Below, piece by piece: positions 8,608 through 17,848 of a stretch of 64,000 nucleotides of DNA. The notes under the pieces were generated by a model. That model was not told where the DNA came from. It saw only the letters and a list, made by a program, of their open reading frames with translations, and searched no databases. Positions within the stretch are counted from its first letter, which is position 1, and each line of letters starts with the position of its first letter. The position numbers and the translations under genes were made by a program. Origin of the DNA: DATHWB01 sp040880725 (GTDB lineage Bacteria; Actinomycetota; Acidimicrobiia; Spongiisociales; ZC4RG35); NCBI GenBank assembly GCA_040880725.1, contig JBBDHV010000029.1, positions 55,079-119,078 on the forward strand, in the 5' to 3' direction.

Positions 8608-10433
8608 ACCGCGTCGAGAAGAAGACCAACCCGAACGGCTCCACCGTGCCGGTCCCGGATCACGCCCGTACCGTGCTGGTGCCGATCGCCAACCCCGAGA
8701 CCGCACCTTCGCTGTTGACGATTGCGGCCAGCCTGGCGGACGAGCAGGACGGGAGAGTCGTCGCTCTGGCCGTGGTGACCGATGACACATCCGCCGAGGA
8801 GCGGTCCGGAGCCCTCGAGGAACTCGAGAATGTCGTGTCCGGCACGGGTTGGGTGCCGGGGGTGAGATTCGAGATGACGACCCGAACAGCGACCACGGTG
8901 TCGCGGGGAATTCTCGACGCCGCCGCCGAGAGCGGCGCCGACATGATCCTTCTCGGTGTCCGGCAGACTCGCAAGGGCGATGTCCTCCTCGGTCCGGTCG
9001 TGGAGTCGGTGATGTCCACGGCTTCCGCCGACGTCGTCGTCGTCAGGCTTCCGCCCCAGTCGACGGATGCGCTCAGCGGGGTCACGAGAATCGTGGTCGG
9101 AGTGGACGGTTCGGACGAGTCGCGGGCCGCGGCCCGGGTGGGTCTGCTCATCGGCCGCTCGCTCGCCGCCAAGGTCCATGTCGTGCACGTCCAGGGCAGC
9201 GAAGTCCCCCGGAGCGTTGGACTCGGAGTGATCGAGCGCAGCCTCGACGGCGTCAAGGGCGGACGCTCCTGCAGTCGTGAACTCATCGTCGCGAACAACG
9301 TGAGCCAGGGGATCCTCACCCGTGCCGACGATTCCGACCTGGTGATCGTCGGCGCCCACGTGGGAAAGCACGTGCTGCAGTGGGGGGACACGGCTGCGGC
9401 GACTGAAGTCCTGCGAAATGCGCCGGGACCGGTGCTGACCGTTGCCCGGAAAGTGGAAGGCCGGACCTTGGCGGGTGTGCTCGCCCGCGTGCGTCCCAAA
9501 CTGACCGGACTCGAGCAGGACTCGGTGACATGGAACAGTGAGCGTCTCGCCGGACTCAGCCTCGATTTCGTGCTTCTCAATGCGGTCTCGGGCCTGCTGG
9601 CGTCGTTCGGCTTGCTTCAGAACTCACCGGCAGTGGTCATCGGCGCGATGCTCGTTGCCCCGTTGCTCGGTCCACTGACCGCAATCTCCGTCGGCCTGGT
9701 GACGGCCCGTCTGCGTCTCACGCGCCGAGGGACGGTGACGGTCCTCGTCGGCGCCGGGATCGCGGTCGTGTGCGGGTGGATCCTCGGTCTCATCGTGCCG
9801 CTGGAGTCGCCCACCACCGAGATGCTCGCCCGCAGCAGTCCGACACTGCTCGACGCCGGAGTTGCCCTGTCGGCGGGCGCTGTGGGGGCGTATGCCACCG
9901 CCCGCAAGGAGATCCCTGCGGCACTCGCCGGGGTCGCCATCGCCGCCGCGTTGGTCCCGCCGCTCTGCACGATCGGCCTCGGCCTGGCGATCGGAAACTT
10001 CGAGATCGCGTTCGGCGCCTTCCTGCTCTTCACGACGAACATCATTTCGGTGGCGGTCATCGGGTGCGGGGTATTCCTGTGGTTCGGGATGTGGCCCGAC
10101 AAACAGAGCGTCAAGCAGCGACGACGAGCGCTGTCCTGGGGAATCGTCGCTGTCCTGGCCTTGGGGATGGTCATTGCCGTGCTCGACTCGGTGCAGGACG
10201 CCAGGGTGGCGGTGATCGCAGAGCGGGATCTCGCCGGGATGTTCCCCCGAGCCGAGGTCGTCGACTTCGACTACGAAGCGGGAGATCCGGTCCGCCTGGT
10301 GGCCACCCTGCGGACCGAAACCGACATCACCCCGGCGCTCGTCTCGGCAGTCGAACGCGGACTGGAAGACCAGTTCGACATCGCAGTCGATCTCTCGGTC
10401 GTTGTGCAGGAAGTGGTCAGATCGCGACCCTGA
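8604..10433 (+). CDS. Tandem universal-stress domains fused to a DUF389 membrane domain
   Basis: The 609-aa fusion has two UspA-like domains, residues ~22-150 (RTVLVPIANPETAPSLL to ADVVVVRLP) and ~160-290 (RIVVGVDGSDESRAAARVG to GPVLTVARK). The second has the GVDGS-type nucleotide-loop region. After a linker, residues ~330-510 are a multi-spanning DUF389 domain with NSPAVVIGAMLVAPLLGP, ALAGVAIAAALVPPLCTIGL and TTNIISVAVIGCGVF. A short soluble tail follows. DUF389 proteins have no agreed function; the Usp part suggests a nucleotide- or stress-sensing input to a membrane process. It ends the pgsA-led gene series. Confidence 0.85.
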   Translation: MNRVEKKTNPNGSTVPVPDHARTVLVPIANPETAPSLLTIAASLADEQDGRVVALAVVTDDTSAEERSGALEELENVVSGTGWVPGVRFEMTTRTATTVSRGILDAAAESGADMILLGVRQTRKGDVLLGPVVESVMSTASADVVVVRLPPQSTDALSGVTRIVVGVDGSDESRAAARVGLLIGRSLAAKVHVVHVQGSEVPRSVGLGVIERSLDGVKGGRSCSRELIVANNVSQGILTRADDSDLVIVGAHVGKHVLQWGDTAAATEVLRNAPGPVLTVARKVEGRTLAGVLARVRPKLTGLEQDSVTWNSERLAGLSLDFVLLNAVSGLLASFGLLQNSPAVVIGAMLVAPLLGPLTAISVGLVTARLRLTRRGTVTVLVGAGIAVVCGWILGLIVPLESPTTEMLARSSPTLLDAGVALSAGAVGAYATARKEIPAALAGVAIAAALVPPLCTIGLGLAIGNFEIAFGAFLLFTTNIISVAVIGCGVFLWFGMWPDKQSVKQRRRALSWGIVAVLALGMVIAVLDSVQDARVAVIAERDLAGMFPRAEVVDFDYEAGDPVRLVATLRTETDITPALVSAVERGLEDQFDIAVDLSVVVQEVVRSRP

Positions 10434-10471
10434 GTTGCCGGGCGGGTGCCGTTGATTCTGTGAGCGAAATC

Positions 10472-10485
10472 GGACGCATGCGTCC
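10472..10485. promoter_or_regulatory. 14-bp perfect palindrome upstream of mfd
   Basis: GGACGCATGCGTCC is a perfect 14-bp dyad lying 52 bp before the mfd start and 38 bp after the previous stop. It could be an operator for a dimeric repressor. It does not match the actinobacterial LexA box (GAAC-N4-GTTC), and it has no loop or T tract to act as a terminator. Role inferred from position only. Confidence 0.35.
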
Positions 10486-10537
10486 AAACAAACCCTGGGT
10501 TTGATCGGACGTCGGGTGTCCTACCCTCCCATTTCCC

Positions 10538-13500
10538 GTGCCTGCTCCTCTTTCTCCTCTCGTCCGTCTCTGGAAGCAGCGGCCGCCGCCCGATGTGACG
10601 GGCAGATGGGTCGTGTCGCCCGGTGCCCGCGCCTTTGCGGTCGCCGGTCTCGCGGCCCGAGCCGAACGGCCGATCCTCGTTGTGACCGCCAGCGAGCGCG
10701 ACGCGGAGGATCTCGCCGACGACGTCGCCTTGTTCTCCGACGATGTCACCCTGATGCCGGCCTGGGAGACGCTTCCGTTCGAGCATCTCTCGCCGAACGC
10801 CGCGACCATGGCACGACGGTCGATGGCGCGACATCGGCTGGCCGGCGGGCGCTCGGGCACCGTTGTGGTGGCTTCGGTCCGGGCGGTGATTCAGCGACTC
10901 TCGCCGTCTGATCCGTCGCCGATCGAACTGCGTACCGGTGCCGACCACGACGTGTCTGAGTTGGCGGATGCGCTCGCGGTCCTGGGCTACGACCGCACCG
11001 ATCGCGTGGAGTCCCGCGGCGAGTTCGCCATTCGCGGCGGAATCGTGGACATCTTCCCTGCGCAGGCGGACGAACCCGTGCGGGTGGACTTCTGGGGTGA
11101 CACGGTCGAGGACATTCGAAGGTTCGCGATCGGTGATCAGCGCTCCCATGACGCGGTGCCCGCCGTCGAGATCTATCCCGCTCGGGAGTTCCGGCCGGAC
11201 GCCACGGTTGCCGCGGCCGCAGACCGGATGGTGGCCGAGGCTCCGTGGAACGCCTCGGTCTGGGAGCGGATCGCGCAGTACCAACAGTTCGCAGGCATGG
11301 AGTCCTGGATGCCGTGGTTTGCCCCGGAACAGACGCTGCTCGATTCCGGTCACGACGCCCAAGTCGTGGTTATCGACCCCGTCCGTGTCGCGGACCGCGC
11401 CCGGGATCTCCGGAAGGAGGAAGACGATCTCGCCAACGCGCTCGCCCCGACCTGGGGACATGGCGCTCCTGAGGCGGGTGCGCATCCGGCGCTCTTTCTC
11501 GAACTCGACGACGGACTCGGGCGGAGGGACCACCTGCAGATGCCTGGTGTGGCGACCGGGCCCGACGATTCCGTCCTCGCGGCCAAGGGTTTCGATGCGA
11601 CTGCAGGCGACCCCGAGTCGGTGGCGGCGGGCCTGCAGCGGATACTCGCCAAGAACGTGGTCACGGTGGTGGCGATGGACGGTGAGGCTGCCGCTGATCG
11701 GGTGGCACGGGTGCTCTCCGAACACGGACTGGTCCTCCCGCGAACCGACGTCTTGGACCGCGCGGCGCCGGCAATCGTTCCGATCGGCATCCACCAGGGC
11801 TTCGTCCTCGCCGATCTGGGAGTCGCCGTGCTCGGCGAACAGGAGATCGCCGGCCGGCGCCGTGCGCATCGACGAACGGGCGGTCGTCGGAGTTCGCACG
11901 CCGGAGCGGAGTATCGCGACCTGCGGCCGGGCGACTACGTCGTCCATCACAAGCATGGGATCGGTCGGTTCGAAGGCATGGTCACGCGCACGATGGCGGG
12001 CGTCGAGCGGGATTATCTGGTGGTGGCCTACGCCGGAGACGACCGGCTGTATGTGCCCACCGATCAGCTGGCAGCCGTCAAGAAGTACACCGGGGGAGAG
12101 GCCCCCAAGGTGTCGCGGATGGGCGGAAAGGAATGGTCGGACACCCGGTCGCGGGTCAGGCGTGCCGTTGCCGCAGTCGCCGAAGAGGTCGTGCGACTCC
12201 ATCGTGCGCGGGCTGCCGCCCAGGGTCACGCCTACGCGCCGGATGTGCCCTGGCAGCGGGAGATGGAAGGAGCATTCCCGTTCGAGGAGACTCCGGACCA
12301 GCTCACCACCATCTCCGAGGTGAAAGCGGACATGGAAGCGGACCAACCGATGGATCGGCTGGTGTTCGGGGATGTCGGTTTCGGCAAGACGGAAATCGCG
12401 CTTCGGGCGGCGTTCAAAGCTGCGGCCTCTGGCAAACAGGTGGCGATCCTCTGTCCGACCACGCTGCTCGCGCGTCAACACTTCCAAACGTTCTCGGAGC
12501 GATTCGCGCCGTATCCGATCGAAGTGGCCATGCTGTCCCGCTTCCTCACGACCAAAGAGTCGAGGACGGTGGTCGACAAGCTGGCCACCGGTGAGGTGGA
12601 CGTGGTGATCGGCACCCATCGACTCCTCTCCGAAGACATTCGATTCAAGGACCTGGGTCTGTTGGTCATCGACGAAGAACAGCGTTTCGGTGTCACTGCG
12701 AAGGACGCCATCAAGCGGCTGCGGATCGGTGTCGACGTGCTCACGCTGACCGCAACTCCGATTCCGCGCACCCTGGAGATGGCCTTGACCGGGATCCGTG
12801 ACGTGAGTCACATCAGAACGGCTCCGGAGGACCGGCATCCCATTCTCACGTTCGTTGGTCCCTATGACGACCAGACGGTGTCGGCGGCGATCCGACGCGA
12901 GCTCCTCCGCGACGGGCAGGTGTTCTACGTTCACAACCGGGTGCAGTCGATCGAACGGGCCGTTGCCCGTCTGCAGGACCTGGTGCCCGACGCCCGGTAT
13001 GTGATCGCGCACGGCCAGATGTCGGAAGGACTGCTCGAACAGGTGATGATCGACTTCTGGGACGGCCGGTACGACGTGATGGTCGCGACCACCATCATCG
13101 AATCGGGCCTGGATCTTCCCCAGGTGAACACCCTGATCGTGGAGCGAGCAGACCTGCTGGGGCTCGCGCAGATGTATCAACTCCGAGGGAGGGTCGGTCG
13201 ATCGAGCCAGCGCGCCTACGCATACCTGTTCCATCCGTCGGACCAGTCCATCACCGAGGAGGCACATCGACGGCTCGAAGCCATCGGCGAAGCGACAGAC
13301 CTCGGCTCCGGTTTCCAGCTCGCGCTGCGCGACCTCGAGATCCGGGGTGCGGGATCGATCCTCGGAGAGGTGCAGTCCGGCCACATCAGCGCTGTCGGGT
13401 TCGACCTGTATGCCGAACTGGTCGCCGAAGCGGTGGACGAACTCGAGGGGCGCGACACCGTGGCACGCGAAGTCGAGGTGCGTATCGATCTTCCCGTGGA

Positions 13501-13927
13501 CGCCCACCTCCCCGAGACCTACGTTCCCGATCAGCTGCTCCGGCTCGAGGCGTACCGCCGGCTTGCCCTCGCGGCGACCGAGTCGGAGGTCGACGACGTC
13601 GTGTCCGAGTGGGAGGACCGCTTCGGTGAGCTTCCCGGGTCTGCGGTGACGCTGGTGGACATTGCGCGGCTGCGTGTGGAGGCGATCCGTATCGGACTGA
13701 GCGAGATCGTCGCGCTGAAGTCGGAGGTCAGACTCGCTCCTGTGGATCTCACCGCCAGTCAAGAGGTTCGTCTGCAGCGTGTGGCACGTGGATCGGTACT
13801 CCGGGCGGCCGAGGGAGTGATCTTCCTTCCCACTCCGCGACCGGTTCTCGCCGGTGTACTCGAGTTCCTGGCCAAGATGTGGCCCCGCGAGGATCCCCCG
13901 TCTGGAACAATGACCGCCGGGCCCTAG
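10538..13927 (+). CDS. mfd: Transcription-repair coupling factor
   Basis: Mfd removes RNA polymerase stalled at DNA lesions and recruits UvrA. The 1129-aa protein shows the expected order. UvrB-homology N-terminal modules come first. The RNA-polymerase-interaction domain lies near residue 460 (YRDLRPGDYVVHHKHGIGRF). The helicase core follows, with Walker A FGDVGFGKTEIALRAAF near residue 609, DEEQRFG near 711, TLTATPIPRTLEMALTGIRD, and motif VI-type QLRGRVGRSSQRAYAY. The TRCF C-terminal domain ends the protein. The GTG start gives VPAPLSPLVRLWKQRPPP. A very long antisense open frame across the gene is a GC-content artefact. Confidence 0.97.
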   Translation: MPAPLSPLVRLWKQRPPPDVTGRWVVSPGARAFAVAGLAARAERPILVVTASERDAEDLADDVALFSDDVTLMPAWETLPFEHLSPNAATMARRSMARHRLAGGRSGTVVVASVRAVIQRLSPSDPSPIELRTGADHDVSELADALAVLGYDRTDRVESRGEFAIRGGIVDIFPAQADEPVRVDFWGDTVEDIRRFAIGDQRSHDAVPAVEIYPAREFRPDATVAAAADRMVAEAPWNASVWERIAQYQQFAGMESWMPWFAPEQTLLDSGHDAQVVVIDPVRVADRARDLRKEEDDLANALAPTWGHGAPEAGAHPALFLELDDGLGRRDHLQMPGVATGPDDSVLAAKGFDATAGDPESVAAGLQRILAKNVVTVVAMDGEAAADRVARVLSEHGLVLPRTDVLDRAAPAIVPIGIHQGFVLADLGVAVLGEQEIAGRRRAHRRTGGRRSSHAGAEYRDLRPGDYVVHHKHGIGRFEGMVTRTMAGVERDYLVVAYAGDDRLYVPTDQLAAVKKYTGGEAPKVSRMGGKEWSDTRSRVRRAVAAVAEEVVRLHRARAAAQGHAYAPDVPWQREMEGAFPFEETPDQLTTISEVKADMEADQPMDRLVFGDVGFGKTEIALRAAFKAAASGKQVAILCPTTLLARQHFQTFSERFAPYPIEVAMLSRFLTTKESRTVVDKLATGEVDVVIGTHRLLSEDIRFKDLGLLVIDEEQRFGVTAKDAIKRLRIGVDVLTLTATPIPRTLEMALTGIRDVSHIRTAPEDRHPILTFVGPYDDQTVSAAIRRELLRDGQVFYVHNRVQSIERAVARLQDLVPDARYVIAHGQMSEGLLEQVMIDFWDGRYDVMVATTIIESGLDLPQVNTLIVERADLLGLAQMYQLRGRVGRSSQRAYAYLFHPSDQSITEEAHRRLEAIGEATDLGSGFQLALRDLEIRGAGSILGEVQSGHISAVGFDLYAELVAEAVDELEGRDTVAREVEVRIDLPVDAHLPETYVPDQLLRLEAYRRLALAATESEVDDVVSEWEDRFGELPGSAVTLVDIARLRVEAIRIGLSEIVALKSEVRLAPVDLTASQEVRLQRVARGSVLRAAEGVIFLPTPRPVLAGVLEFLAKMWPREDPPSGTMTAGP

Positions 13928-13959
13928 ACTTCGCAGCTCTCCAAGTCGAGGTTTCCCCT

Positions 13960-14883
13960 GTGAAGAAGACGATTGTTCGGTTTGCCGCGCTCGGCGTGCT
14001 TCTCGTCGCATGTGGTGGTTCGGGCGCGGTGGTCGCAACCGTGAACGGCCAGGAGGTGACTGCCTCCCAGGTCGAGGCGCTGTACTCCGACGACCTCGGC
14101 GCAGTTCCCGCCGACCTGTTCGCCGAGAACCTGCTCAACACCATCGTGGAGTTGCTGGTGGTGCAGGTGGCAGACTCCGAGTTCGGGATCTCCGTCACCG
14201 AGGATGAGATCGAAGAGCGCCGTGCCGAGATCGAGACGCAGATCGCCTCCCAGAGCGGGGACGTCTCCTACGAGGAGTTCCTCGAGCAGAACGGATTCAC
14301 CGACGAGCGCATCGCCCGCATCGCCCATCAGCAGCTGGTCGCCGATCAGGTCGAAGAACGCCTACTGGCTGAGGAAGGCGCGATCACCGACCAGGAATTG
14401 CAGGACCAGTACGACTCCCAGCTCTTCCAGTTCACGGAGGCCTGCGTCAGTCACATCCTCGTCCCAACCGAGGAGGAGGCTGTCGGCGCCAAGGAGCGGA
14501 TCGATGGCGGCGAAGCATTCGCCGACGTGGCCATGGAACTCGGCACCGACGGCACCGCACCCGAGGGTGGGGAACTGGGTTGCACTGCGCTGTCGGGGTA
14601 CGTACCCGAATTCGCCGTCGCGGCATCCGAGGTGCCGTTGAACGAGGTCAGCGAGCCCGTTCGCTCACAGTTCGGTTTTCACCTGATTCTCGTGACCGAG
14701 CGGACGACGCAGGCCTTCGAGGATGTCCAGGCCGACCTTCGGGCGGCGCTCGAAGTCGAACGAGGCGGAACCCTGGTCCAAGACTGGTTGCTCGAGGCCG
14801 CGTCCGCGGCCGACGTCACCGTTGTCGAGGAGTACGGGACCTGGGTCACCGACCCGTTCCCTTCCGTGCAGCCTCCCGCATGA
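13960..14883 (+). CDS. PpiC-type peptidyl-prolyl isomerase lipoprotein (SurA/PrsA-like)
   Basis: The predicted extracytoplasmic foldase is 307 aa. A GTG start gives VKKTIVRFAALGVLLVACGG, a signal peptide with lipobox LVAC, so it should be lipid-anchored. A SurA-N-like chaperone region (VNGQEVTASQVEALYSDDLG onward) precedes a parvulin domain at ~165-265, with VSHILVPTEEEA, GGEAFADVAMELGTDG, GGELGCTALSGYVPEF and SQFGFHLILVTER. It lies between mfd and mazG; M. tuberculosis also has a lipoprotein gene in this neighbourhood. Its stop overlaps the mazG start (ATGA). Confidence 0.9.
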   Translation: MKKTIVRFAALGVLLVACGGSGAVVATVNGQEVTASQVEALYSDDLGAVPADLFAENLLNTIVELLVVQVADSEFGISVTEDEIEERRAEIETQIASQSGDVSYEEFLEQNGFTDERIARIAHQQLVADQVEERLLAEEGAITDQELQDQYDSQLFQFTEACVSHILVPTEEEAVGAKERIDGGEAFADVAMELGTDGTAPEGGELGCTALSGYVPEFAVAASEVPLNEVSEPVRSQFGFHLILVTERTTQAFEDVQADLRAALEVERGGTLVQDWLLEAASAADVTVVEEYGTWVTDPFPSVQPPA

Positions 14884-16298
14884 TCGACATCGTCGGGCTC
14901 GGTCCCGGCGAACTCGACAGGGTCCCGGCGGGCGTCCGCTCGATGCTGGAAGACTCGACGCGGATGGTGATCGTCCGGACTCTCCGTCATCCGGCCGCAG
15001 CCCAACTCGCCGCGATGCGCGATGTCGTCTCCTGTGACGACCTGTACGACGCTGCCGAGACCTTTGACGATGTGTACGAGGCCATCGCGGACCGCGTGCT
15101 CTCGGCTGGCGACGCGATCTATGCAGTCCCTGGCAGCCCCCTGGTGGGCGAACTCGCGGTGGCCAAGATTCGCCAACGGGCGTCAGCACTGACCCTGCAT
15201 CCCGCCGAGTCGTTCCTCGATGTGCTGTGGGCGACATGCGGGATCGATCCACTGGCGGACGGCTTCCAACTCTTGAACGGCCACGACCTCCCGCCGGTCC
15301 TGTCCTTCGATGTGCCGACCGTGGTCGGCCACCTCGACCGCGCGGAGATCCTTGCTGACACGCTTGCCAGAGTCGACCGGGCGGTACCGGAAGGCATGGT
15401 GGTGACCCTCGCCGCCAATCTCGGCGCGGGCGACGAACTGGTGCTGACCGCCACCCCCGACGAGATCGACTCCGTCCATGCCGGGCTGCGTACCTCGCTG
15501 TTCATCCCCGCGGTGGATGCCGGCCTCACGGGGGTGGTGAAGGCGATGCACCGGCTGCGACGGGAATGTCCATGGGATCGGTCGCAGACCCACGACTCGC
15601 TGGTGCGCTACCTCATGGAGGAGACGGCGGAGCTCGCGGACGCGATTGCAGCCATGTCGGCAGACCCGAACGACCTCGGCTCGTACGCAGAGTTCGAGGA
15701 GGAACTCGGCGACGTGCTCCTGCAGGTGCTCTTCCATTCGGCCATCGCCCACCAGGACGGAGCATTCGACATCACCGACGTGGCCGAGACGCTGCGCCGC
15801 AAACTGGTCCGGCGGCACCCGCACGTCTTTGGCGACGCCGAAGCGGCGGACGCAGACGCGGTGAAGGCGAACTGGGACGCCATCAAGGCCGCCGAGAAGG
15901 GGGACCAGGAATCGGGTTCGGCGCTGGAAGGGACGCCGGCTTCCCTCGGCTCGCTGGCTCGTTCTGCCGAACTGCAGCGCAGGGCGGCGACGACGGGGTT
16001 CGACTGGCCCTCATCCCATCCCGTCTTCGCCAAGGTCGCCGAGGAACTCGAAGAACTCCAAGACGCCGCCCGGATCGGAGAACCCGACGCGATCAGTGAC
16101 GAACTGGGCGACCTGTTGTTCTCGGTGGTGAACCTCGCCCGTCACTTGGGCGTCGAGACGGAGCTGGCGCTGCGCGCCGCCAATCATCGTTTCGAGGCCC
16201 GTTTCCGGATGGTGGAAGCCGAAGGCCCGCTCGACGGCCTGTCACTCGACGAACTCGACGCCCGCTGGGAACGCGCGAAGGGAAACGTACAGGGCTAG
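14880..16298 (+). CDS. mazG: MazG nucleotide pyrophosphohydrolase with N-terminal tetrapyrrole-methylase-like domain
   Basis: The 472-aa two-part protein is a house-cleaning NTP pyrophosphohydrolase. Residues 1-~205 resemble the TP-methylase fold (MIDIVGLGPGELDRVP, AIYAVPGSPLVGELAV), the YabN-type fusion. Residues ~215-465 hold two MazG repeats: the first with LRRECPWDRSQTHDSLVRYL, EETAELADAI and EEELGDVLLQVLFHS as metal-binding EExxE/ExxD motifs, the second with VAEELEELQDA and DELGDLLFSVVNLARHLGV. It normally precedes eno in actinobacteria; here accessory DNA starts at its end, with a convergent gene overlapping it by 4 nt. Confidence 0.95.
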   Translation: MIDIVGLGPGELDRVPAGVRSMLEDSTRMVIVRTLRHPAAAQLAAMRDVVSCDDLYDAAETFDDVYEAIADRVLSAGDAIYAVPGSPLVGELAVAKIRQRASALTLHPAESFLDVLWATCGIDPLADGFQLLNGHDLPPVLSFDVPTVVGHLDRAEILADTLARVDRAVPEGMVVTLAANLGAGDELVLTATPDEIDSVHAGLRTSLFIPAVDAGLTGVVKAMHRLRRECPWDRSQTHDSLVRYLMEETAELADAIAAMSADPNDLGSYAEFEEELGDVLLQVLFHSAIAHQDGAFDITDVAETLRRKLVRRHPHVFGDAEAADADAVKANWDAIKAAEKGDQESGSALEGTPASLGSLARSAELQRRAATTGFDWPSSHPVFAKVAEELEELQDAARIGEPDAISDELGDLLFSVVNLARHLGVETELALRAANHRFEARFRMVEAEGPLDGLSLDELDARWERAKGNVQG

Positions 16299-16582
16299 CG
16301 GTCCGCACCGGGGTCTGCTCGCGGCTCGACACTCCAGTCGGTGATCACGAGGAGCCGGACGGCCGCGACAACGAGCGCGACCGCTGCCGCACCACCCGCG
16401 ACCAGCCGACGAAGGTCGACTGCGACCGCGTCGCCCGAGATCGGCTGCTGATCCACTGCGACGGCCACTCCGCCGATCAAGCTGACGCTCATGACCGCCA
16501 GGAACCCTCCCGTGGCGAGCACCGCCAGGAGGAACCACACTTCCCACCCCAATCCCAACCCTTCATCTTCAGTCTTCGACAC
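16295..16582 (-). CDS. Small two-helix membrane protein in sigma-factor locus
   Basis: The 95-aa product starts at GTG 16582, overlapping the end of the putative anti-sigma gene by 14 nt. It has two hydrophobic segments, about residues 14-40 (WFLLAVLATGGFLAVMSVSL) and 60-82 (LVAGGAAAVALVVAAVRLLV), joined by a short polar loop. No family was recognised. Coupling to the sigma/anti-sigma pair suggests a role in the same signalling or envelope process. Its 3' end overlaps mazG on the other strand. Confidence 0.65.
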   Translation of the reverse strand: MSKTEDEGLGLGWEVWFLLAVLATGGFLAVMSVSLIGGVAVAVDQQPISGDAVAVDLRRLVAGGAAAVALVVAAVRLLVITDWSVEPRADPGADR

Positions 16583-17189
16583 CGTCGGTCCTGTTCAGGG
16601 CGTCGAGCCGCCGGTTGAGTGAGAACAGTCTGCCGAGCACCGGCATCAGCACGATGTTCAGGCCGTGCAATATCCCGATGACGAGCAGGATGCCTGCAAC
16701 CCGGAAGACCGACGTCTGCGCCTGGGAGGCATTCACCATGCTGTCCCAGCTCGACTCGGGTTCGAACCGGCTCGTGAACAAGATGTAGGCGGTGAAGATC
16801 AGGTAGTAGACGATGTCGGTGAGAACGATGTACGACTTGCCTGTCTGCGGATTCGCACGGAAGACGTCGGCCGCATACGCGCGGCCGAAACGCTTGATGA
16901 ACGGACCGAGCCAGAGCGCCATGGCGATCAGGACGATCGTCGAGATGAGTTCCAGGGCCCACCAGGGCATGACCAACCTCCCGTTTCGTTGTGTGGACAA
17001 TCCCAAGCCGAGTGACACGAGCGCAGCGGCGCACAGGGCGACGACTGCTGCACCGCGTCGGAGCAACGTCCGTCGACGGCGATCATCTTCGATCGAGCCG
17101 GCGACCCGTGCGAACAGGTCGGGTGCCGGGGCGGTGGCCGCGGCGCTGGCACGAAGCGCTTCGGTGAGCCGCTGCTCGACGGCCGTCAC
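16569..17189 (-). CDS. Putative membrane anti-sigma factor
   Basis: The 206-aa protein starts at GTG 17189, inside the stop codon of the sigma gene. The N-terminal ~45 residues (VEQRLTEALRASAAATAPAP, then DLFARVAGSIEDDRRRR) look like the cytosolic region of small anti-sigma factors, though no zinc-binding HxxxCxxC motif is present. About four hydrophobic segments follow, near residues 47-65, 75-95, 122-140 and 162-182. Position directly behind an ECF sigma factor is the main argument for the role. An alternative is a membrane protein simply co-expressed with the regulator. Confidence 0.6.
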   Translation of the reverse strand: MTAVEQRLTEALRASAAATAPAPDLFARVAGSIEDDRRRRTLLRRGAAVVALCAAALVSLGLGLSTQRNGRLVMPWWALELISTIVLIAMALWLGPFIKRFGRAYAADVFRANPQTGKSYIVLTDIVYYLIFTAYILFTSRFEPESSWDSMVNASQAQTSVFRVAGILLVIGILHGLNIVLMPVLGRLFSLNRRLDALNRTDGVED

Positions 17190-17740
17190 GATTCTGCCGC
17201 CGTGAGTCGCAGTTCCAGCGCGGCCATGCCGCGCTGAATGTGCGTCTTCACCGTGTTGATCGAGATCCCCAGCGTCCGAGCGATCTCAGGATTCGACAGT
17301 TCCATGTAATGGCGAAGGACGAGGCAGTTTCGTTGTCCGGTCGGGAGCGAACCCAGGGCGTCGATCACCCGTTTCTGGTCCTCCCTCAGCTCGATCTCCT
17401 CGTCGACGCCCGGCGGGGGTTCGGAGCTGATCCGGTGACGCAACGACACGAGTCCACGGCGGTTGTGGTCCCTCGCCAAGTTCAGGACGATCGAGCGGAG
17501 GTACGCCGGGACCGCGTCCGGATCCTTGATGCGCTGTATGGAGCGGGCGAGCCTGATGAACGCTTCCTGGACGAGATCCTCGGCAGCGTCCCGATCGTCT
17601 ACGAAGAAGCGGGCCAGCCGGACCAACCGGGTCGACTCTGCGTGGAAGAGGCGGGCGATCAGGGCATCGACGTCGGCGCGACTCCACCCCGCGTCCAACG
17701 CCTCGGCGGTGATCCATTCGGCGAACGCAACAACCGTCAT
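17186..17740 (-). CDS. ECF-family RNA polymerase sigma factor
   Basis: The 184-aa sigma-70 family protein starts at ATG 17740; a longer upstream frame is not supported. Region 2 is seen in RLARFFVDDRDAAEDLVQEA, with the DAAEDLVQEAF core-binding and -10 recognition helix. Region 4 lies at the C-terminus as LPTGQRNCLVLRHYMELSNP and IARTLGISINTVKTHIQRGM, a helix-turn-helix for the -35 element. It is followed by the putative anti-sigma gene with a 4-nt overlap. It is divergent from the SodC-like gene across 108 bp, so that gene is a candidate target. Confidence 0.92.
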   Translation of the reverse strand: MTVVAFAEWITAEALDAGWSRADVDALIARLFHAESTRLVRLARFFVDDRDAAEDLVQEAFIRLARSIQRIKDPDAVPAYLRSIVLNLARDHNRRGLVSLRHRISSEPPPGVDEEIELREDQKRVIDALGSLPTGQRNCLVLRHYMELSNPEIARTLGISINTVKTHIQRGMAALELRLTAAES

Positions 17741-17848
17741 CTGACCTACAGACGGCCATCGGGAGAGAATCGGGTGACGCGTCACCCCATCGAGCCCCCG
17801 GCCACGTCTGTTGGTTGTCGCAGTCGTGCAATTCGAAAGGAGCATGCA

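Noticed and set aside
10271..14038. Very long open frame (about 1255 codons) on the reverse strand across mfd
   Set aside because: It mirrors the mfd codon frame in high-GC DNA, lacks recognisable domains and overlaps a certain gene; it is a composition artefact. Several similar antisense frames were dropped for the same reason.
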